Assembly (NCBI GenBank): GCA_002342505.1
Contig: DDQB01000071.1
Location: 290 to 25,943 of the forward strand
Direction of reading: 5' to 3'
DNA from: Acidaminococcaceae bacterium UBA2453
Lineage (GTDB): Bacteria; Bacillota; Negativicutes; Acidaminococcales; Acidaminococcaceae
Length of the DNA stretch: 25,654 nt
Position numbers and translations under genes: made by a program. Numbering within the stretch: position 1 is the first letter of the stretch; each line of letters opens with the position of its first letter. The notes under the pieces are model-generated. The model had not been told where the DNA came from and ran no database searches. It saw only the letters and a program-made list of their open reading frames with translations. Below are positions 13,242-22,086 of the stretch, piece by piece.

Positions 13242-15708
13242 GATCTTAAACGGACGCTATGAAATTTTAAAATCCGTCGGATTCGGCGGAATGGCCGAAG
13301 TTTATCTGGCTAAGGATGTTCTGTTAGACCGGAAGATTGCGATAAAGGTATTGCGCAAAAAGTTCCTGGACAGCAAGGCGCAACTGGATCAGTTTAAACG
13401 GGAGGCCCGTTCGGCGGCCCGCCTGATCCATCCTTCCATTGTGACGATTTATGATGTCTGTGATGAAGGGGACATCAGTTATATCCTGATGGAATATGTG
13501 GAAGGCGTCAGCCTGAAAGCGTTTGAGGAACAGAACGGCCGGATGGATCCGGCCCTTGCGGTTGCTTTAACGGCGCAGCTGGCTTCCGCGCTGGATCACG
13601 CCCATAAACATAACATTATCCACTGCGATATCAAACCGCAGAACATTGTGCTCACAGAAGCCATGGTCCCGAAGATTGTTGATTTCGGTATTTCCCGGAT
13701 CGTATCCAATGAAACGATGGCCTTTACTGCTTCCGTTGTGGGTTCCGTGCATTATTTTTCACCGGAACAGGCACAGGGACTTCCGGTCACGGCGCAGTCG
13801 GATATTTATTCGCTGGGCATCGTATTCTATGAAATGCTGACGGGTAAAGTTCCTTTTGATGGAAGCAATGCAGTTTCCGTAGCGCGTATGCAGGTAGAAG
13901 AGGAAGCACCTCCGTTGCGTACATACTGGCCGGAGGCTCCGGATGCGTTGCAGCGGATCGTGGATAAGGCGTTGGCAAAACGACTGGAAGACCGGTATGC
14001 AACGGCAGAAGATATGAAAAATGATCTGATGGACTTAAAAAATCAGATCTATCCCAGTAAAAACAATGAAATGTTCATAGAAAACACGATTCCGTTACAG
14101 GCCATTACCAAGTCGTCTCCGGTGAAAGCTGCGGCTGCTGCAATGCAACAGCCTGAAAGCGAAAAACCCGGATACCAGACGCTGATCATACGCAATCTTC
14201 CTGATTTCCTGACAAGGGAAGTGGATGATCGCACGAATGAGTATGGGCAGTTTGAAGAACCGGCGAGCACGAAAAAAATGGGAGCCGTGGCGCCGTCCCG
14301 GACTGTTTCCGATGCGCAGCCTGCAGTCACAGCCGCTGCAACAGCTGCAGTTGCCGGCGCAGCAGTGACCGGTGCAATCTCTGCGCCGGAACAGCAGGAG
14401 CTGTTTACGGACGAACCGGAAATTACGGATGCCCCGGAGGTTGTAACCGGGCAAACGGAGAATGGCTTCCATACGATGGAACGGTCACACGGTACCGGAT
14501 ATGCGGGTGTGGAAAGGGAGCCGGTTCCGGCTGTTCCGGCCAATGAAAAAACGCCGACGTATCCGGAAGCGAAAGAGGTAAAAACGGGGACTCCCGGTTT
14601 TGTAGCCGCGGCTGTAAATACAGAACCGGGAAGACCGATTGCTACTGAAGCAAACAAAGAAAAATTGCAGATGGAAGATCCGACAATGCAAAGAAAATAT
14701 AACAGGGAAGAAAAGCAAAAGAAAAAATCCGGGATTTTTGGAATCCTGTTGAAAGTTTTACTGATATTTATCCTGTTAGCGGGCGCGGCGGCGGCATATT
14801 TCTTCAGCGCTTCCAAACCGGATATTGCGGTGCCTGACGTAAACGGGAAAACGGTTGCAGAAGCGCAGAAGATTTTAAAAGATCAGGGATTCAGGGTAGA
14901 GCTGGAAGAGAAAGTAGATGCCAGCGTTAAGCCGGGCATGGTGCTGCGAATGGATCCTGTTGCAGGAGCAAAACGCAAAAGCGGGGCTGCCATTACGCTG
15001 ATCGTTTCTTCCGCAGAAAAGATGATTGCGGTTCCGAGCATTGTGGGACTGAAGCAGGAAGAAGCAGAAAAGATTCTGGCAGATAAACATCTGCGTATTG
15101 AGAAAGTTGACCAGAAATGGGATTCTACAAAGCCGGAAGGCATCGTTTTAAGCCAGTCTCCTGAGGCTGACAGCAAGCTTGAGGATAATGGCGGCATAAG
15201 CATTATTGTCAACAAAAAAGAAGAAAAGAATTTGGCAGTTCCTGATTTGAAAGGATTGACGCTGGAAGAAGCCAAACAGAAGCTGTCTGAACTGAAATTA
15301 AATGTGGAAGTGAAAGAGGTCGACAGCGACAGGGACAAGGGTGTTGTTCTTGCTTCGGAGCCTGGGAACGGAGCCACCCTGATGGAAGGTTCAACAGTGA
15401 CACTTCAGGTTTCCAATGCAAAGAAGCAGATCACATTCCCGGCTTCGCCCGATAAAATCAGCAGTAATGTAAAACCGAACAGCAGCGTAACGGTAAGTCC
15501 TTCTACGGGATCGCGGTATGTTGAATTTGTGGTTCCCGGAACCGGATCCCATGCCGTGCAGATCGTTTCTAACAACGGGAAGAGCCAGAAGATCGAAGTT
15601 TCCGGCGCCTATAACGGCGGCGTCCGGCTGCGCACAAAAGTGGACAGCGATGTGAAACGAGTCGGCTTCTACGTGGATCACAGATTGATCGAGGAGAAAA
15701 GTTGGTAA
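13231..15708 (+). CDS. prkC: PASTA-domain serine/threonine protein kinase (PrkC/Stk type)
   Basis: 825 residues. Kinase domain 10-270: glycine loop GFGGMAEV (17-24), Lys39, catalytic loop HCDIKPQN (131-138), DFG (151-153), SPEQAQG. A low-complexity Ala/Glu/Pro linker (about 275-495) leads to one membrane helix (about 500-526), then three extracellular PASTA repeats (about 531-597, 598-664, 666-731; starts VPDVNGKTVAEA, VPSIVGLKQEEA, VPDLKGLTLEEA), and a further beta-rich C-terminal domain (732-825). PASTA repeats bind muropeptides or lipid II; the kinase controls cell wall growth and dormancy exit (known of the family). Oddity: the HRD Arg is Cys, making it a non-RD kinase that may rely less on activation-loop phosphorylation. 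It overlaps the phosphatase and rsgA genes. Confidence 0.96.
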   Translation: MVGEILNGRYEILKSVGFGGMAEVYLAKDVLLDRKIAIKVLRKKFLDSKAQLDQFKREARSAARLIHPSIVTIYDVCDEGDISYILMEYVEGVSLKAFEEQNGRMDPALAVALTAQLASALDHAHKHNIIHCDIKPQNIVLTEAMVPKIVDFGISRIVSNETMAFTASVVGSVHYFSPEQAQGLPVTAQSDIYSLGIVFYEMLTGKVPFDGSNAVSVARMQVEEEAPPLRTYWPEAPDALQRIVDKALAKRLEDRYATAEDMKNDLMDLKNQIYPSKNNEMFIENTIPLQAITKSSPVKAAAAAMQQPESEKPGYQTLIIRNLPDFLTREVDDRTNEYGQFEEPASTKKMGAVAPSRTVSDAQPAVTAAATAAVAGAAVTGAISAPEQQELFTDEPEITDAPEVVTGQTENGFHTMERSHGTGYAGVEREPVPAVPANEKTPTYPEAKEVKTGTPGFVAAAVNTEPGRPIATEANKEKLQMEDPTMQRKYNREEKQKKKSGIFGILLKVLLIFILLAGAAAAYFFSASKPDIAVPDVNGKTVAEAQKILKDQGFRVELEEKVDASVKPGMVLRMDPVAGAKRKSGAAITLIVSSAEKMIAVPSIVGLKQEEAEKILADKHLRIEKVDQKWDSTKPEGIVLSQSPEADSKLEDNGGISIIVNKKEEKNLAVPDLKGLTLEEAKQKLSELKLNVEVKEVDSDRDKGVVLASEPGNGATLMEGSTVTLQVSNAKKQITFPASPDKISSNVKPNSSVTVSPSTGSRYVEFVVPGTGSHAVQIVSNNGKSQKIEVSGAYNGGVRLRTKVDSDVKRVGFYVDHRLIEEKSW

Positions 15709-16592
15709 AATCAGGATTGGTGGTCCGTTCTTACAGCGGTTACTATTATGTAGACTGTGATGGTATGATCGTTACCTGTAAGGTAAAAGGCCATATGAAG
15801 CAAAACCGGTTTACTCTGTACACCGGCGACAGGGTACAGATTGAACGGAACCCTGCGGAAGAAAAGGCGGAGGGCATGATCGTTTCCGTGCTGCCCCGGA
15901 GGAATTATCTGCTGCGTCCTACGGTCGCCAATCTGGATCTCATCGTTTTGGTCCAGGCGCTGGTTCAGCCGGATTTCAGCTATCTGATCATGGATAAGCT
16001 GTTAGTCATGGCGGAAAAAGCCGGCATTCCGGTCCTGATTGTGCTGACTAAAGCCGATCTGGCAGATCCGGCAAAGGCCGAACAGGTAGCTTCCATCTAT
16101 CGGAACCTGCATTACGAAACTCATGTGATCTCTGCTAAAACAGGTAAAGGAATCAGTTCGCTGCGAGAACGTCTGGCCGGAAAAGTTTCTGCATTTGGCG
16201 GACCCAGCGGCGTGGGAAAATCGACCGCATTGAATGCGATCCAACCCGGCGTGACCCGGACCACAGGCGAAATCAGTAATAAGATCCACAGGGGGCGGCA
16301 TACGACGCGCTTTACGGAACTGACGCCGTTCAATGGAGGTTACCTTGCAGACACGCCCGGTTTTGGCAATGTGCTGATGGATCATATGCTGCCGGAAGAA
16401 CTGGCGTCCTGTTTTCCGGAATTCAAAACAGTTGAGGCAGATTGCAAATTTTCCCCCTGCAGCCATATCCATGAACCGGTGTGCGGTGTGAAAGATGCGG
16501 TGAAAGCCGGGAAGATTGCAGCAAGCCGTTACACTTCGTATTTGGAAATATATGAAGAATTAAAAGAAAACAAAGAGAGGAACCGAAGATGA
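15702..16592 (+). CDS. rsgA: Ribosome small-subunit-dependent GTPase A
   Basis: 296 residues with a TTG start at 15702, five bases after GAGGAG and overlapping the kinase stop by seven bases. RsgA checks late 30S subunit maturation. The GTPase motifs are in the circularly permuted order of the family: TKAD (116-119, G4) comes before GPSGVGKST (167-175, G1), then DTPGFG (G3). An N-terminal OB fold (about 1-70) precedes, and the C-terminal zinc knuckle follows: CKFSPCSH then EPVCGV. The prpC-prkC-rsgA-rpe order is common in Firmicutes and supports the call. Confidence 0.96.
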   Translation: MVKSGLVVRSYSGYYYVDCDGMIVTCKVKGHMKQNRFTLYTGDRVQIERNPAEEKAEGMIVSVLPRRNYLLRPTVANLDLIVLVQALVQPDFSYLIMDKLLVMAEKAGIPVLIVLTKADLADPAKAEQVASIYRNLHYETHVISAKTGKGISSLRERLAGKVSAFGGPSGVGKSTALNAIQPGVTRTTGEISNKIHRGRHTTRFTELTPFNGGYLADTPGFGNVLMDHMLPEELASCFPEFKTVEADCKFSPCSHIHEPVCGVKDAVKAGKIAASRYTSYLEIYEELKENKERNRR

Positions 16593-17233
16593 CCATAGTT
16601 GCCCCATCCATTTTATCGGCAGATTTTTCCTGCCTGGGAGAAGAAATCAAAAAAATTGAAAAGGCTGGCGCCGACTGGGTGCACATTGACGTAATGGATG
16701 GAAATTTTGTGCCAAACCTGACATTCGGCGCGCCGGTGGTCAAAAAAATCAGAAAGGTTACAGAATTGTTTTTTGACTGCCATCTGATGGTCGAGCATCC
16801 CGAAACCTATATTGATGATTTTGCAGCAGCGGGCGCCGACCAGATCGTGGTCCATGCTGAGGCGACCAAACATCTCCACCGCTGCATTCAGGCAATACAC
16901 GCAAAAGGAATCAAGGCCGGCGTGGCGTTGAATCCTGCCAGTTCGCTTTCGCTTGTTGAGGAGATCCTTCCGGATGTGGATATGGTGTTACTGATGACGG
17001 TAAATCCCGGATTTGGCGGACAGAATTTTATTTCCACCGTGTTGCCGAAGATCAGTCGGTTGCGACGGATGCTGGATCTGGCCGGTCTGAAGACGGATAT
17101 TCAGGTGGACGGAGGCATTAATGCGGAAACGGCGAAACTGGCAGTGAATGCTGGAGCCAATGTATTGGTGGCCGGTTCCTACGTATACGGCGCTGACGAT
17201 GTGACAGCGGCCATAACAAGCCTGCACATCTGA
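16589..17233 (+). CDS. rpe: Ribulose-phosphate 3-epimerase
   Basis: 214 residues, standard length. The start overlaps the rsgA stop as ATGA. A TIM-barrel enzyme interconverting ribulose-5-P and xylulose-5-P. Family motifs: APSILSADFS, WVHIDVMDGNFVPNLTFG, DCHLMVEHPE, LMTVNPGFGGQNFI, QVDGGINAETA and GSYVYGADD; the catalytic Asp residues and metal-binding His residues within them are present. It is the last gene of the tight rsmB-to-rpe run and is 80 bases before ribD; its product or substrate ribulose-5-P feeds RibBA. Confidence 0.97.
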   Translation: MTIVAPSILSADFSCLGEEIKKIEKAGADWVHIDVMDGNFVPNLTFGAPVVKKIRKVTELFFDCHLMVEHPETYIDDFAAAGADQIVVHAEATKHLHRCIQAIHAKGIKAGVALNPASSLSLVEEILPDVDMVLLMTVNPGFGGQNFISTVLPKISRLRRMLDLAGLKTDIQVDGGINAETAKLAVNAGANVLVAGSYVYGADDVTAAITSLHI

Positions 17234-17250
17234 GAAATCAAATTATGGAA

Positions 17251-17301
17251 AAAATGGTCATGGGAAATGCCCTTTGACGTTTCCTGCGGTCATTTTGTTT
17301 T
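17251..17301 (+). terminator. Hairpin with T-tract between rpe and ribD, possible attenuator
   Basis: AAAATGGTC (17251-17259) pairs with GGTCATTTT (17288-17296), nine pairs with two wobbles, and an inner GGAAA (17263-17267) pairs with TTTCC (17280-17284). GTTTT follows. The base is A-T rich, so efficiency is doubtful. It could partly end the upstream transcript or modulate entry into the rib genes. It is far too short to be an FMN riboswitch and shows none of its conserved strings. Confidence 0.35.
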
Positions 17302-17313
17302 AGGAGATACACT

Positions 17314-18462
17314 GTGCCTGATCATGTGTTTTATATGCGCAGGGCATTGGAACTTGCCAGACGGGCGGAGGGAGAGACCAGTCCGAATCCGATGGTGGGT
17401 TGCGTGATCCTGGACAGGGAAAATAATATTGCAGGGGAAGGCTGGCACCGTAAAGCCGGAACGCCCCATGCGGAGGTTAATGCGCTGGCCGATATGAAAG
17501 CAAGAGGCGCTCAGGGTTATACCGCCTACGTGAGTCTGGAGCCCTGTTCCCATTGGGGACGGACCGGACCCTGTTGCGAAGCATTGATTGAGGCGGGTAT
17601 CAAACGCGTAGTGGCGGCGATGGAGGATCCGAACCCGAAAGTAGCGGGAAACGGATTCCGACGTTTGCGGGAAGCGGGCGTGGAAGTTATTACCGGTGTC
17701 TGTGAAACCGAAGCGCGGCGCCTGAACGAGCATTTTTTGCTGTGGGTGACGAAACAGCGTCCTTTCATCAGCTTGAAATTTGCGGAAACGCTGGACGGAA
17801 AACTGGCGACGGCAGCCCGTGATTCCCATTTTGTAACCGGTCCTGAAGCGCACGTTTACAGCCATTACCTGCGCAAGATCCACGATGGCATCCTTGTGGG
17901 CATCGGGACGGCGCTGGATGACGACCCGGAACTGACTACGCGTCTGGTAGACGGAAAAGATCCGGTGCGTATTGTTCTGGACAGCAGAGCGCGTATTCCC
18001 CTGACGGCAAAAGCGCTGCAGGGAAAAATCAAAACATTGTTGCTGACGGGGCCGGATGCAGACGCGGAAAAGATTCGCCTGTTGGAAGAACGGGAAAACG
18101 TTTCGGTAATAGAGCTTCCCTGTAAGAATGGCCATATTGAAACAGACGCGCTGCTTTGCGCATTATACAAACAGGGGCTTACTTCTGTACTGGTGGAAGG
18201 CGGAAGCGAGGTGCTTGGATCTTTTCTGGATGCAGGGATTGCTGACCGGGTCTATGCTTTTATTGCTCCGAAACTGGTGGGCGGGAAAAATGCGCTGCCT
18301 TCCATTGGCGGCAACGGTATCCCTGTTTTATCCCAATGCGCTGCCGTTACAGAACCGGAACTGCGGACGCTGGGAAACGACTGGCTGATTACGGGAAGGG
18401 TTGTTTTTCCGCAGGCCATATTCAATGACAGTGAAGAAAAGAGAAAGCAATCGCTTAACTGA
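17314..18462 (+). CDS. ribD: Bifunctional pyrimidine deaminase/reductase RibD
   Basis: 382 residues with GTG start 17314; TAGGAG lies eight bases upstream. It deaminates the first pyrimidine of riboflavin synthesis, then reduces the ribose. The N-terminal cytidine-deaminase-like domain (about 1-145) shows PNPMVGCVI, zinc ligands in PHAEVNAL (His, with catalytic Glu) and PCSHWGRTGPC (two Cys). The C-terminal reductase domain (about 147-370) shows ISLKFAETLDGKLA, GILVGIGTALDDDPELTTR, SVLVEGGSEVLGSFL, and APKLVGGKNA. Both parts are intact. ribE follows after 62 bases. Confidence 0.97.
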   Translation: MPDHVFYMRRALELARRAEGETSPNPMVGCVILDRENNIAGEGWHRKAGTPHAEVNALADMKARGAQGYTAYVSLEPCSHWGRTGPCCEALIEAGIKRVVAAMEDPNPKVAGNGFRRLREAGVEVITGVCETEARRLNEHFLLWVTKQRPFISLKFAETLDGKLATAARDSHFVTGPEAHVYSHYLRKIHDGILVGIGTALDDDPELTTRLVDGKDPVRIVLDSRARIPLTAKALQGKIKTLLLTGPDADAEKIRLLEERENVSVIELPCKNGHIETDALLCALYKQGLTSVLVEGGSEVLGSFLDAGIADRVYAFIAPKLVGGKNALPSIGGNGIPVLSQCAAVTEPELRTLGNDWLITGRVVFPQAIFNDSEEKRKQSLN

Positions 18463-18524
18463 TAGATTGATGTCAATACATTGTAAAAAGGAATTGCAAG
18501 GGTTACAGATATGAGGTGCGCAAC

Positions 18525-19214
18525 ATGTTTACAGGTCTGATTGCCGAACTGGGGACGGTTGAACGGCTGGCGGAAGGCAGTACTTCCTGTCAGTTGACCG
18601 TCCGTGCGCAGAAGATCCTGCCCGGCGTAAAAATTGGGGACAGCATTGCAGTGAACGGCGTCTGCCTGACGGTGGTGCATTTACAGGGAAACCGGTTCAC
18701 GGCCGATGTCATGCCGGAAACGGTGCGCCGGACGACGCTGCGTCAGCTGCAACCCGGCGACAGGGTGAATCTGGAAAAGGCGCTGCGCCCGACGGACGGA
18801 CTGGACGGGCACATTGTACAGGGCCATGTGGAAGGCGTCGGAACCATCCGGGAGATCGCCCCGGAAGGAAATGCGCTGGTCTATCACATTGAAACACCGA
18901 AAGAACTGCTTCGTTATATTGTTGAAAAGGGTTCCGTTGCGATTGACGGCATCAGCCTTACGGTAACGGAGACCGATGATACGGGGTTCAGCGTGTCGCT
19001 GATTCCTCATACGGCAAAGATGACCACGTTAGGATATAAAAGTGTGGGAGATTCCGTAAATCTGGAAACGGATATTCTGGCCCGGTATGTAGAAAAGATG
19101 CTGGGACTGCAAAAGACTGCCGACGGTTTGGCAGACAGCCGCAGGACTGAAATTGCCGGAGAAAATTCAGAAGACGGACTGACGGAAGCGTTTTTGTGTC
19201 AGCACGGTTTTTAA
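18525..19214 (+). CDS. ribE: Riboflavin synthase alpha chain
   Basis: 229 residues. ATG 18525 is used because GAGGTG sits six bases before it and the family begins MFTG; a GTG at 18516 lies within that site. Two lumazine-binding barrels, residues 1-97 (MFTGLIAELGTVERL, SIAVNGVCLTV, MPETVRRTTL) and 98-195 (DGHIVQGHVEGVGTI, SVAIDGISLTV, LIPHTAKMTTLG), dismutate two lumazine molecules to riboflavin. The C-terminus LTEAFLCQHGF is the helix for trimer formation. Named ribE here after the Bacillus-style order ribD-ribE-ribBA-ribH; ribC in E. coli. Confidence 0.96.
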   Translation: MFTGLIAELGTVERLAEGSTSCQLTVRAQKILPGVKIGDSIAVNGVCLTVVHLQGNRFTADVMPETVRRTTLRQLQPGDRVNLEKALRPTDGLDGHIVQGHVEGVGTIREIAPEGNALVYHIETPKELLRYIVEKGSVAIDGISLTVTETDDTGFSVSLIPHTAKMTTLGYKSVGDSVNLETDILARYVEKMLGLQKTADGLADSRRTEIAGENSEDGLTEAFLCQHGF

Positions 19215-19232
19215 TGATAATTATGTTGTAAA

Positions 19233-19274
19233 TTACCTGTGAAATTAAACGGATATAATATAAGGAATTATATT
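19233..19274 (+). promoter_or_regulatory. Possible internal promoter and inverted repeat before ribBA
   Basis: A perfect TATAAT lies at 19254-19259, with TTACCT at 19233-19238 as a poor -35 (15-base spacer). The inverted repeat AATATAA-GGAA-TTATATT (19257-19274) overlaps the -10 and start point and could be an operator. The 88-base gap would allow ribBA and ribH separate expression. Confidence 0.35.
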
Positions 19275-19302
19275 TGCGCTCAATAAAAGGCGGAGGAAGG
19301 AA

Positions 19303-20544
19303 ATGAAAGATTTTACATTTAACACGGTGGAGGAAGCCATTGCTGCCATTAAAGCGGGACAGATGGTCCTGGTCACCGATGATGAGGACCGGGAGAACGA
19401 AGGCGACCTGATCATGGCGGCGGAATTCTGTACCGGCGAATCCATCAACTTTATGGCGAAAGAAGCGCGGGGGCTTATCTGTATGCCGGCAGATCCGGAA
19501 ATTATGGATAAGCTGCAATTTGGCGCCATGGTATCCCATAATACGGATAACCATGAAACCGCTTTTTCTGTTTCCATCGACCATGTGGATACGACGACAG
19601 GGATTTCTGCATACGAACGGGCTTACACTATGAAAAAAGTAACGGAACCCGGCGCCCAGGCGATGGATTTCCGGAGGCCCGGTCACGTGTTCCCGCTGCG
19701 CAGCCGGAACGGGGGCGTATTAGTGCGTACCGGTCATACGGAGACCACGACGGACTTATGCCGTCTGGCCGGACTGACGCCTGTAGGCATCTGCTGCGAG
19801 ATCATGGACGAAGACGGCTATATGATGCGCACGCCGCAGCTGATTGAATTTGCGAAGAAACACAATCTCGTTTTTATTACGGTCGCTTCTCTGGTCGCAT
19901 ACCGCAAACAGCATGAAAAGATGGTGCACCGTGTGGCGGAAGCAAGTCTTCCGTCCAAGTTTGGGACATTTAAAATTATTGCGTATGAAAATGATCTGGA
20001 CGACCTTTGCCATGTAGCGCTGGTGAAGGGCGAAGTGGCCGGCAAGAAAGATGTGCTGGTCCGCGTCCATTCGGAATGCCTGACCGGCGACGCGTTCGGA
20101 AGTCTTCGCTGCGACTGCGGGGACCAGCTTGCATCCGCGCTGCGCATGATTGAAAAAGAAGGCTGCGGCGTTGTAGTGTATATGCGGCAGGAAGGCAGGG
20201 GCATCGGACTGGCCAATAAGATCCGGGCCTACGCGCTGCAGGAGCAGGGGCTGGATACAGTAGAAGCCAATGTGCGTCTTGGTTTTGCCCCGGACTTGCG
20301 GGATTACGGTATGGGGGCGCAGATCCTTTCCGACCTGGGATTGTCTACCATCCGGCTGATCACAAACAATCCGGCCAAACGGGCGGGGCTTTCCGGTTAC
20401 GGCATTACGGTGACAGGCAGGGTTCCTATTGAAATTGCGCCCAATCAGTTCAATGAATTTTATCTGGAAACAAAGGAAAACAAAATGGGGCATGATCTGT
20501 CTGATCTGCATCTGGGATGCCATTGCGGTGAAAAAAAGCCGTAA
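19303..20544 (+). CDS. ribBA: Bifunctional DHBP synthase / GTP cyclohydrolase II RibBA
   Basis: 413 residues, ATG with GGAGG six bases upstream. The N-terminal half (about 1-205) is 3,4-dihydroxy-2-butanone-4-phosphate synthase, making the four-carbon unit from ribulose-5-P: DDEDRENEGDLI, DHVDTTTGISAYERA, RPGHVFPLR, GHTETTTDLCRLAG. The C-terminal half (about 206-400) is GTP cyclohydrolase II: zinc cysteines in CLTGDAFGSLRCDCGDQ, then RQEGRGIGLANKIRAYALQ and NNPAKRAGL. Both active sites appear intact, so it supplies both branches of riboflavin synthesis. The C-terminal tail ends in HLGCHCGEKKP. Confidence 0.97.
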   Translation: MKDFTFNTVEEAIAAIKAGQMVLVTDDEDRENEGDLIMAAEFCTGESINFMAKEARGLICMPADPEIMDKLQFGAMVSHNTDNHETAFSVSIDHVDTTTGISAYERAYTMKKVTEPGAQAMDFRRPGHVFPLRSRNGGVLVRTGHTETTTDLCRLAGLTPVGICCEIMDEDGYMMRTPQLIEFAKKHNLVFITVASLVAYRKQHEKMVHRVAEASLPSKFGTFKIIAYENDLDDLCHVALVKGEVAGKKDVLVRVHSECLTGDAFGSLRCDCGDQLASALRMIEKEGCGVVVYMRQEGRGIGLANKIRAYALQEQGLDTVEANVRLGFAPDLRDYGMGAQILSDLGLSTIRLITNNPAKRAGLSGYGITVTGRVPIEIAPNQFNEFYLETKENKMGHDLSDLHLGCHCGEKKP

Positions 20545-20646
20545 AATGACTGAAAGAAAATTTTACATTTCAATTGTTTTAACAGGTAATGACGCTGTCA
20601 ATTTGATGTGTTTATTGTAAAGTAAAATGAATGAGGAGGAATAAAG

Positions 20647-21108
20647 ATGAAAGTTCTTGAAGGAATGTTGTCCGCAAAAGGATTGAAGATGGCTATCGTA
20701 GTTTCCCGTTTTAATGAATTGATCACCAGCAAACTGCTGGGCGGGGCAGAGGATGCGATCCGCCGCACGGGAGGTAATACAGATGAAGTTACGCTGGTGT
20801 GGGTGCCGGGAGCTTTTGAAATTCCTCTGGCAGCACAGAAACTGGCGGAAAGCGGAAAATACGATGCCGTTATTGCGCTGGGCGCGGTGATCCGCGGGTC
20901 CACGCCGCATTTTGATTACGTCTGCGCGGAAGCGGCCAAAGGCGTGGCGCAGGCTTCCATGAAAACCGGCGTGCCGGTAGCGTTTGGCGTTTTGACGACG
21001 GAAAACATCCAGCAGGCCGTGGAACGGGCCGGTACCAAGGCTGGCAACAAAGGATACGATGCGGCTATGAGCGCCATTGAAATGGCAAACCTGTTCAAAA
21101 AATTATAA
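20647..21108 (+). CDS. ribH: 6,7-dimethyl-8-ribityllumazine synthase
   Basis: 153 residues, the family length; ATG preceded by GAGGAGGA. It condenses the RibBA and RibD products into lumazine, the substrate of RibE, and usually assembles as a 60-subunit shell. Motifs: VVSRFNELIT, WVPGAFEIPLA, ALGAVIRGSTPHFDYVC with the catalytic His, and GVLTTENIQQAVERAGTKAG. The 102-base gap before it is AT-rich without a clear promoter. It ends 17 bases before hslO. Confidence 0.97.
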   Translation: MKVLEGMLSAKGLKMAIVVSRFNELITSKLLGGAEDAIRRTGGNTDEVTLVWVPGAFEIPLAAQKLAESGKYDAVIALGAVIRGSTPHFDYVCAEAAKGVAQASMKTGVPVAFGVLTTENIQQAVERAGTKAGNKGYDAAMSAIEMANLFKKL

Positions 21109-21125
21109 GTCAATAAGGAATTAAC

Positions 21126-22058
21126 ATGGACGAAATAAAAAACAGTATTGCAAATCAAATACAGGATAAACTTACCAAAGGGAATTTTACCAGCGAAGCT
21201 GATATACTGACACGGGCTACGGTTGGGGATGCCCGGATTTATGTGGCCCGTACCACGCGGCTGGTACGGAAAATGTCGCTGCGTCATAATCTGTCCCATC
21301 TGGCGACTGCCGCGCTGGGACGGACGGTAACCGGCGCGCTTCTTCTGGCTGCGACAATGAAGAATGAAGAAGGCGTTGGCATAAAAATTGCCGGCGACGG
21401 ACCCATTGGCGGCATTACCGGTGAAGCGCAGAGCGGTACGGCCCGGGGCTATGTTGGAAATCCGGATGTGTATCTGCCCCCGAAGAACGGACATTTAGAT
21501 GTGGGCGGCGCAGTAGGGAACGGAACAATTTCCGTAACGCGTTACGCGGCGAATGCAAAGCCGTTTACCGGTACGGCAGAACTGATTGATGGTGAGATTG
21601 CGGACGACCTGACAAAATACCTGTACACTTCGGAGCAGACGCCGTCTTCTGTGGGACTGGGAGTACTGGTGGATGAAAAAGGCGACGTCCAGGCTGCCGG
21701 CGGATGGTTCATCCAGGCGCTGCCCAACTGCAGTGAAGAAACGCTGGAACAGCTGGATAAAAATGTGCGGAACACGCCGTATGTGTCCAGCTTGATCGAC
21801 ATGGGATTTACCCCGGAACGGATCATCCGGATGCTGGGGAAGGATATGGAAGTGGAAATTCTGGACAGCTATCCGCTGCACTTTGGCTGCCGCTGCAGCC
21901 GCGAACGGGTAGAAGCCGTTCTGGCGACGCTGCCGAAAAAAGAGCTGAACCAGCTGGCAGAGGATGCGAAAACGGAGATTACCTGTCCGTACTGCAACGC
22001 AAAATATGAGTTCTCGAAAGAAGAAATGTTGCAAATGGCACAAAAAGCGAAAAAATAA
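21126..22058 (+). CDS. hslO: Redox-regulated chaperone Hsp33
   Basis: 310 residues. Cytoplasmic holdase chaperone activated by oxidation. The redox switch is intact: Cys255 and Cys257 (GCRCSRERV), Cys287 and Cys290 (CPYCNAKY), which bind zinc when reduced. The core shows RATVGDARIYVARTT, GRTVTGALLLAATMK, and GGWFIQALPNCSEE. It has about 25 residues ahead of the usual RATVGD start, giving a slightly longer N-terminus; the ATG at 21126 is preceded by a modest AAGGAA and no nearer start fits. It follows ribH closely, and the ACT gene follows after 28 bases. Confidence 0.95.
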   Translation: MDEIKNSIANQIQDKLTKGNFTSEADILTRATVGDARIYVARTTRLVRKMSLRHNLSHLATAALGRTVTGALLLAATMKNEEGVGIKIAGDGPIGGITGEAQSGTARGYVGNPDVYLPPKNGHLDVGGAVGNGTISVTRYAANAKPFTGTAELIDGEIADDLTKYLYTSEQTPSSVGLGVLVDEKGDVQAAGGWFIQALPNCSEETLEQLDKNVRNTPYVSSLIDMGFTPERIIRMLGKDMEVEILDSYPLHFGCRCSRERVEAVLATLPKKELNQLAEDAKTEITCPYCNAKYEFSKEEMLQMAQKAKK

Positions 22059-22086
22059 TTAAAGATTTTAGAAAGAGGGCGTTTTT

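Noticed and set aside
14049..14816. 255-codon leftward frame opposite the kinase linker
   Set aside because: Arises from the low-complexity Ala/Glu linker of the kinase read backwards.
19756..20523. 255-codon leftward frame opposite ribBA
   Set aside because: Conserved RibA motifs are on the other strand; no start signals here.
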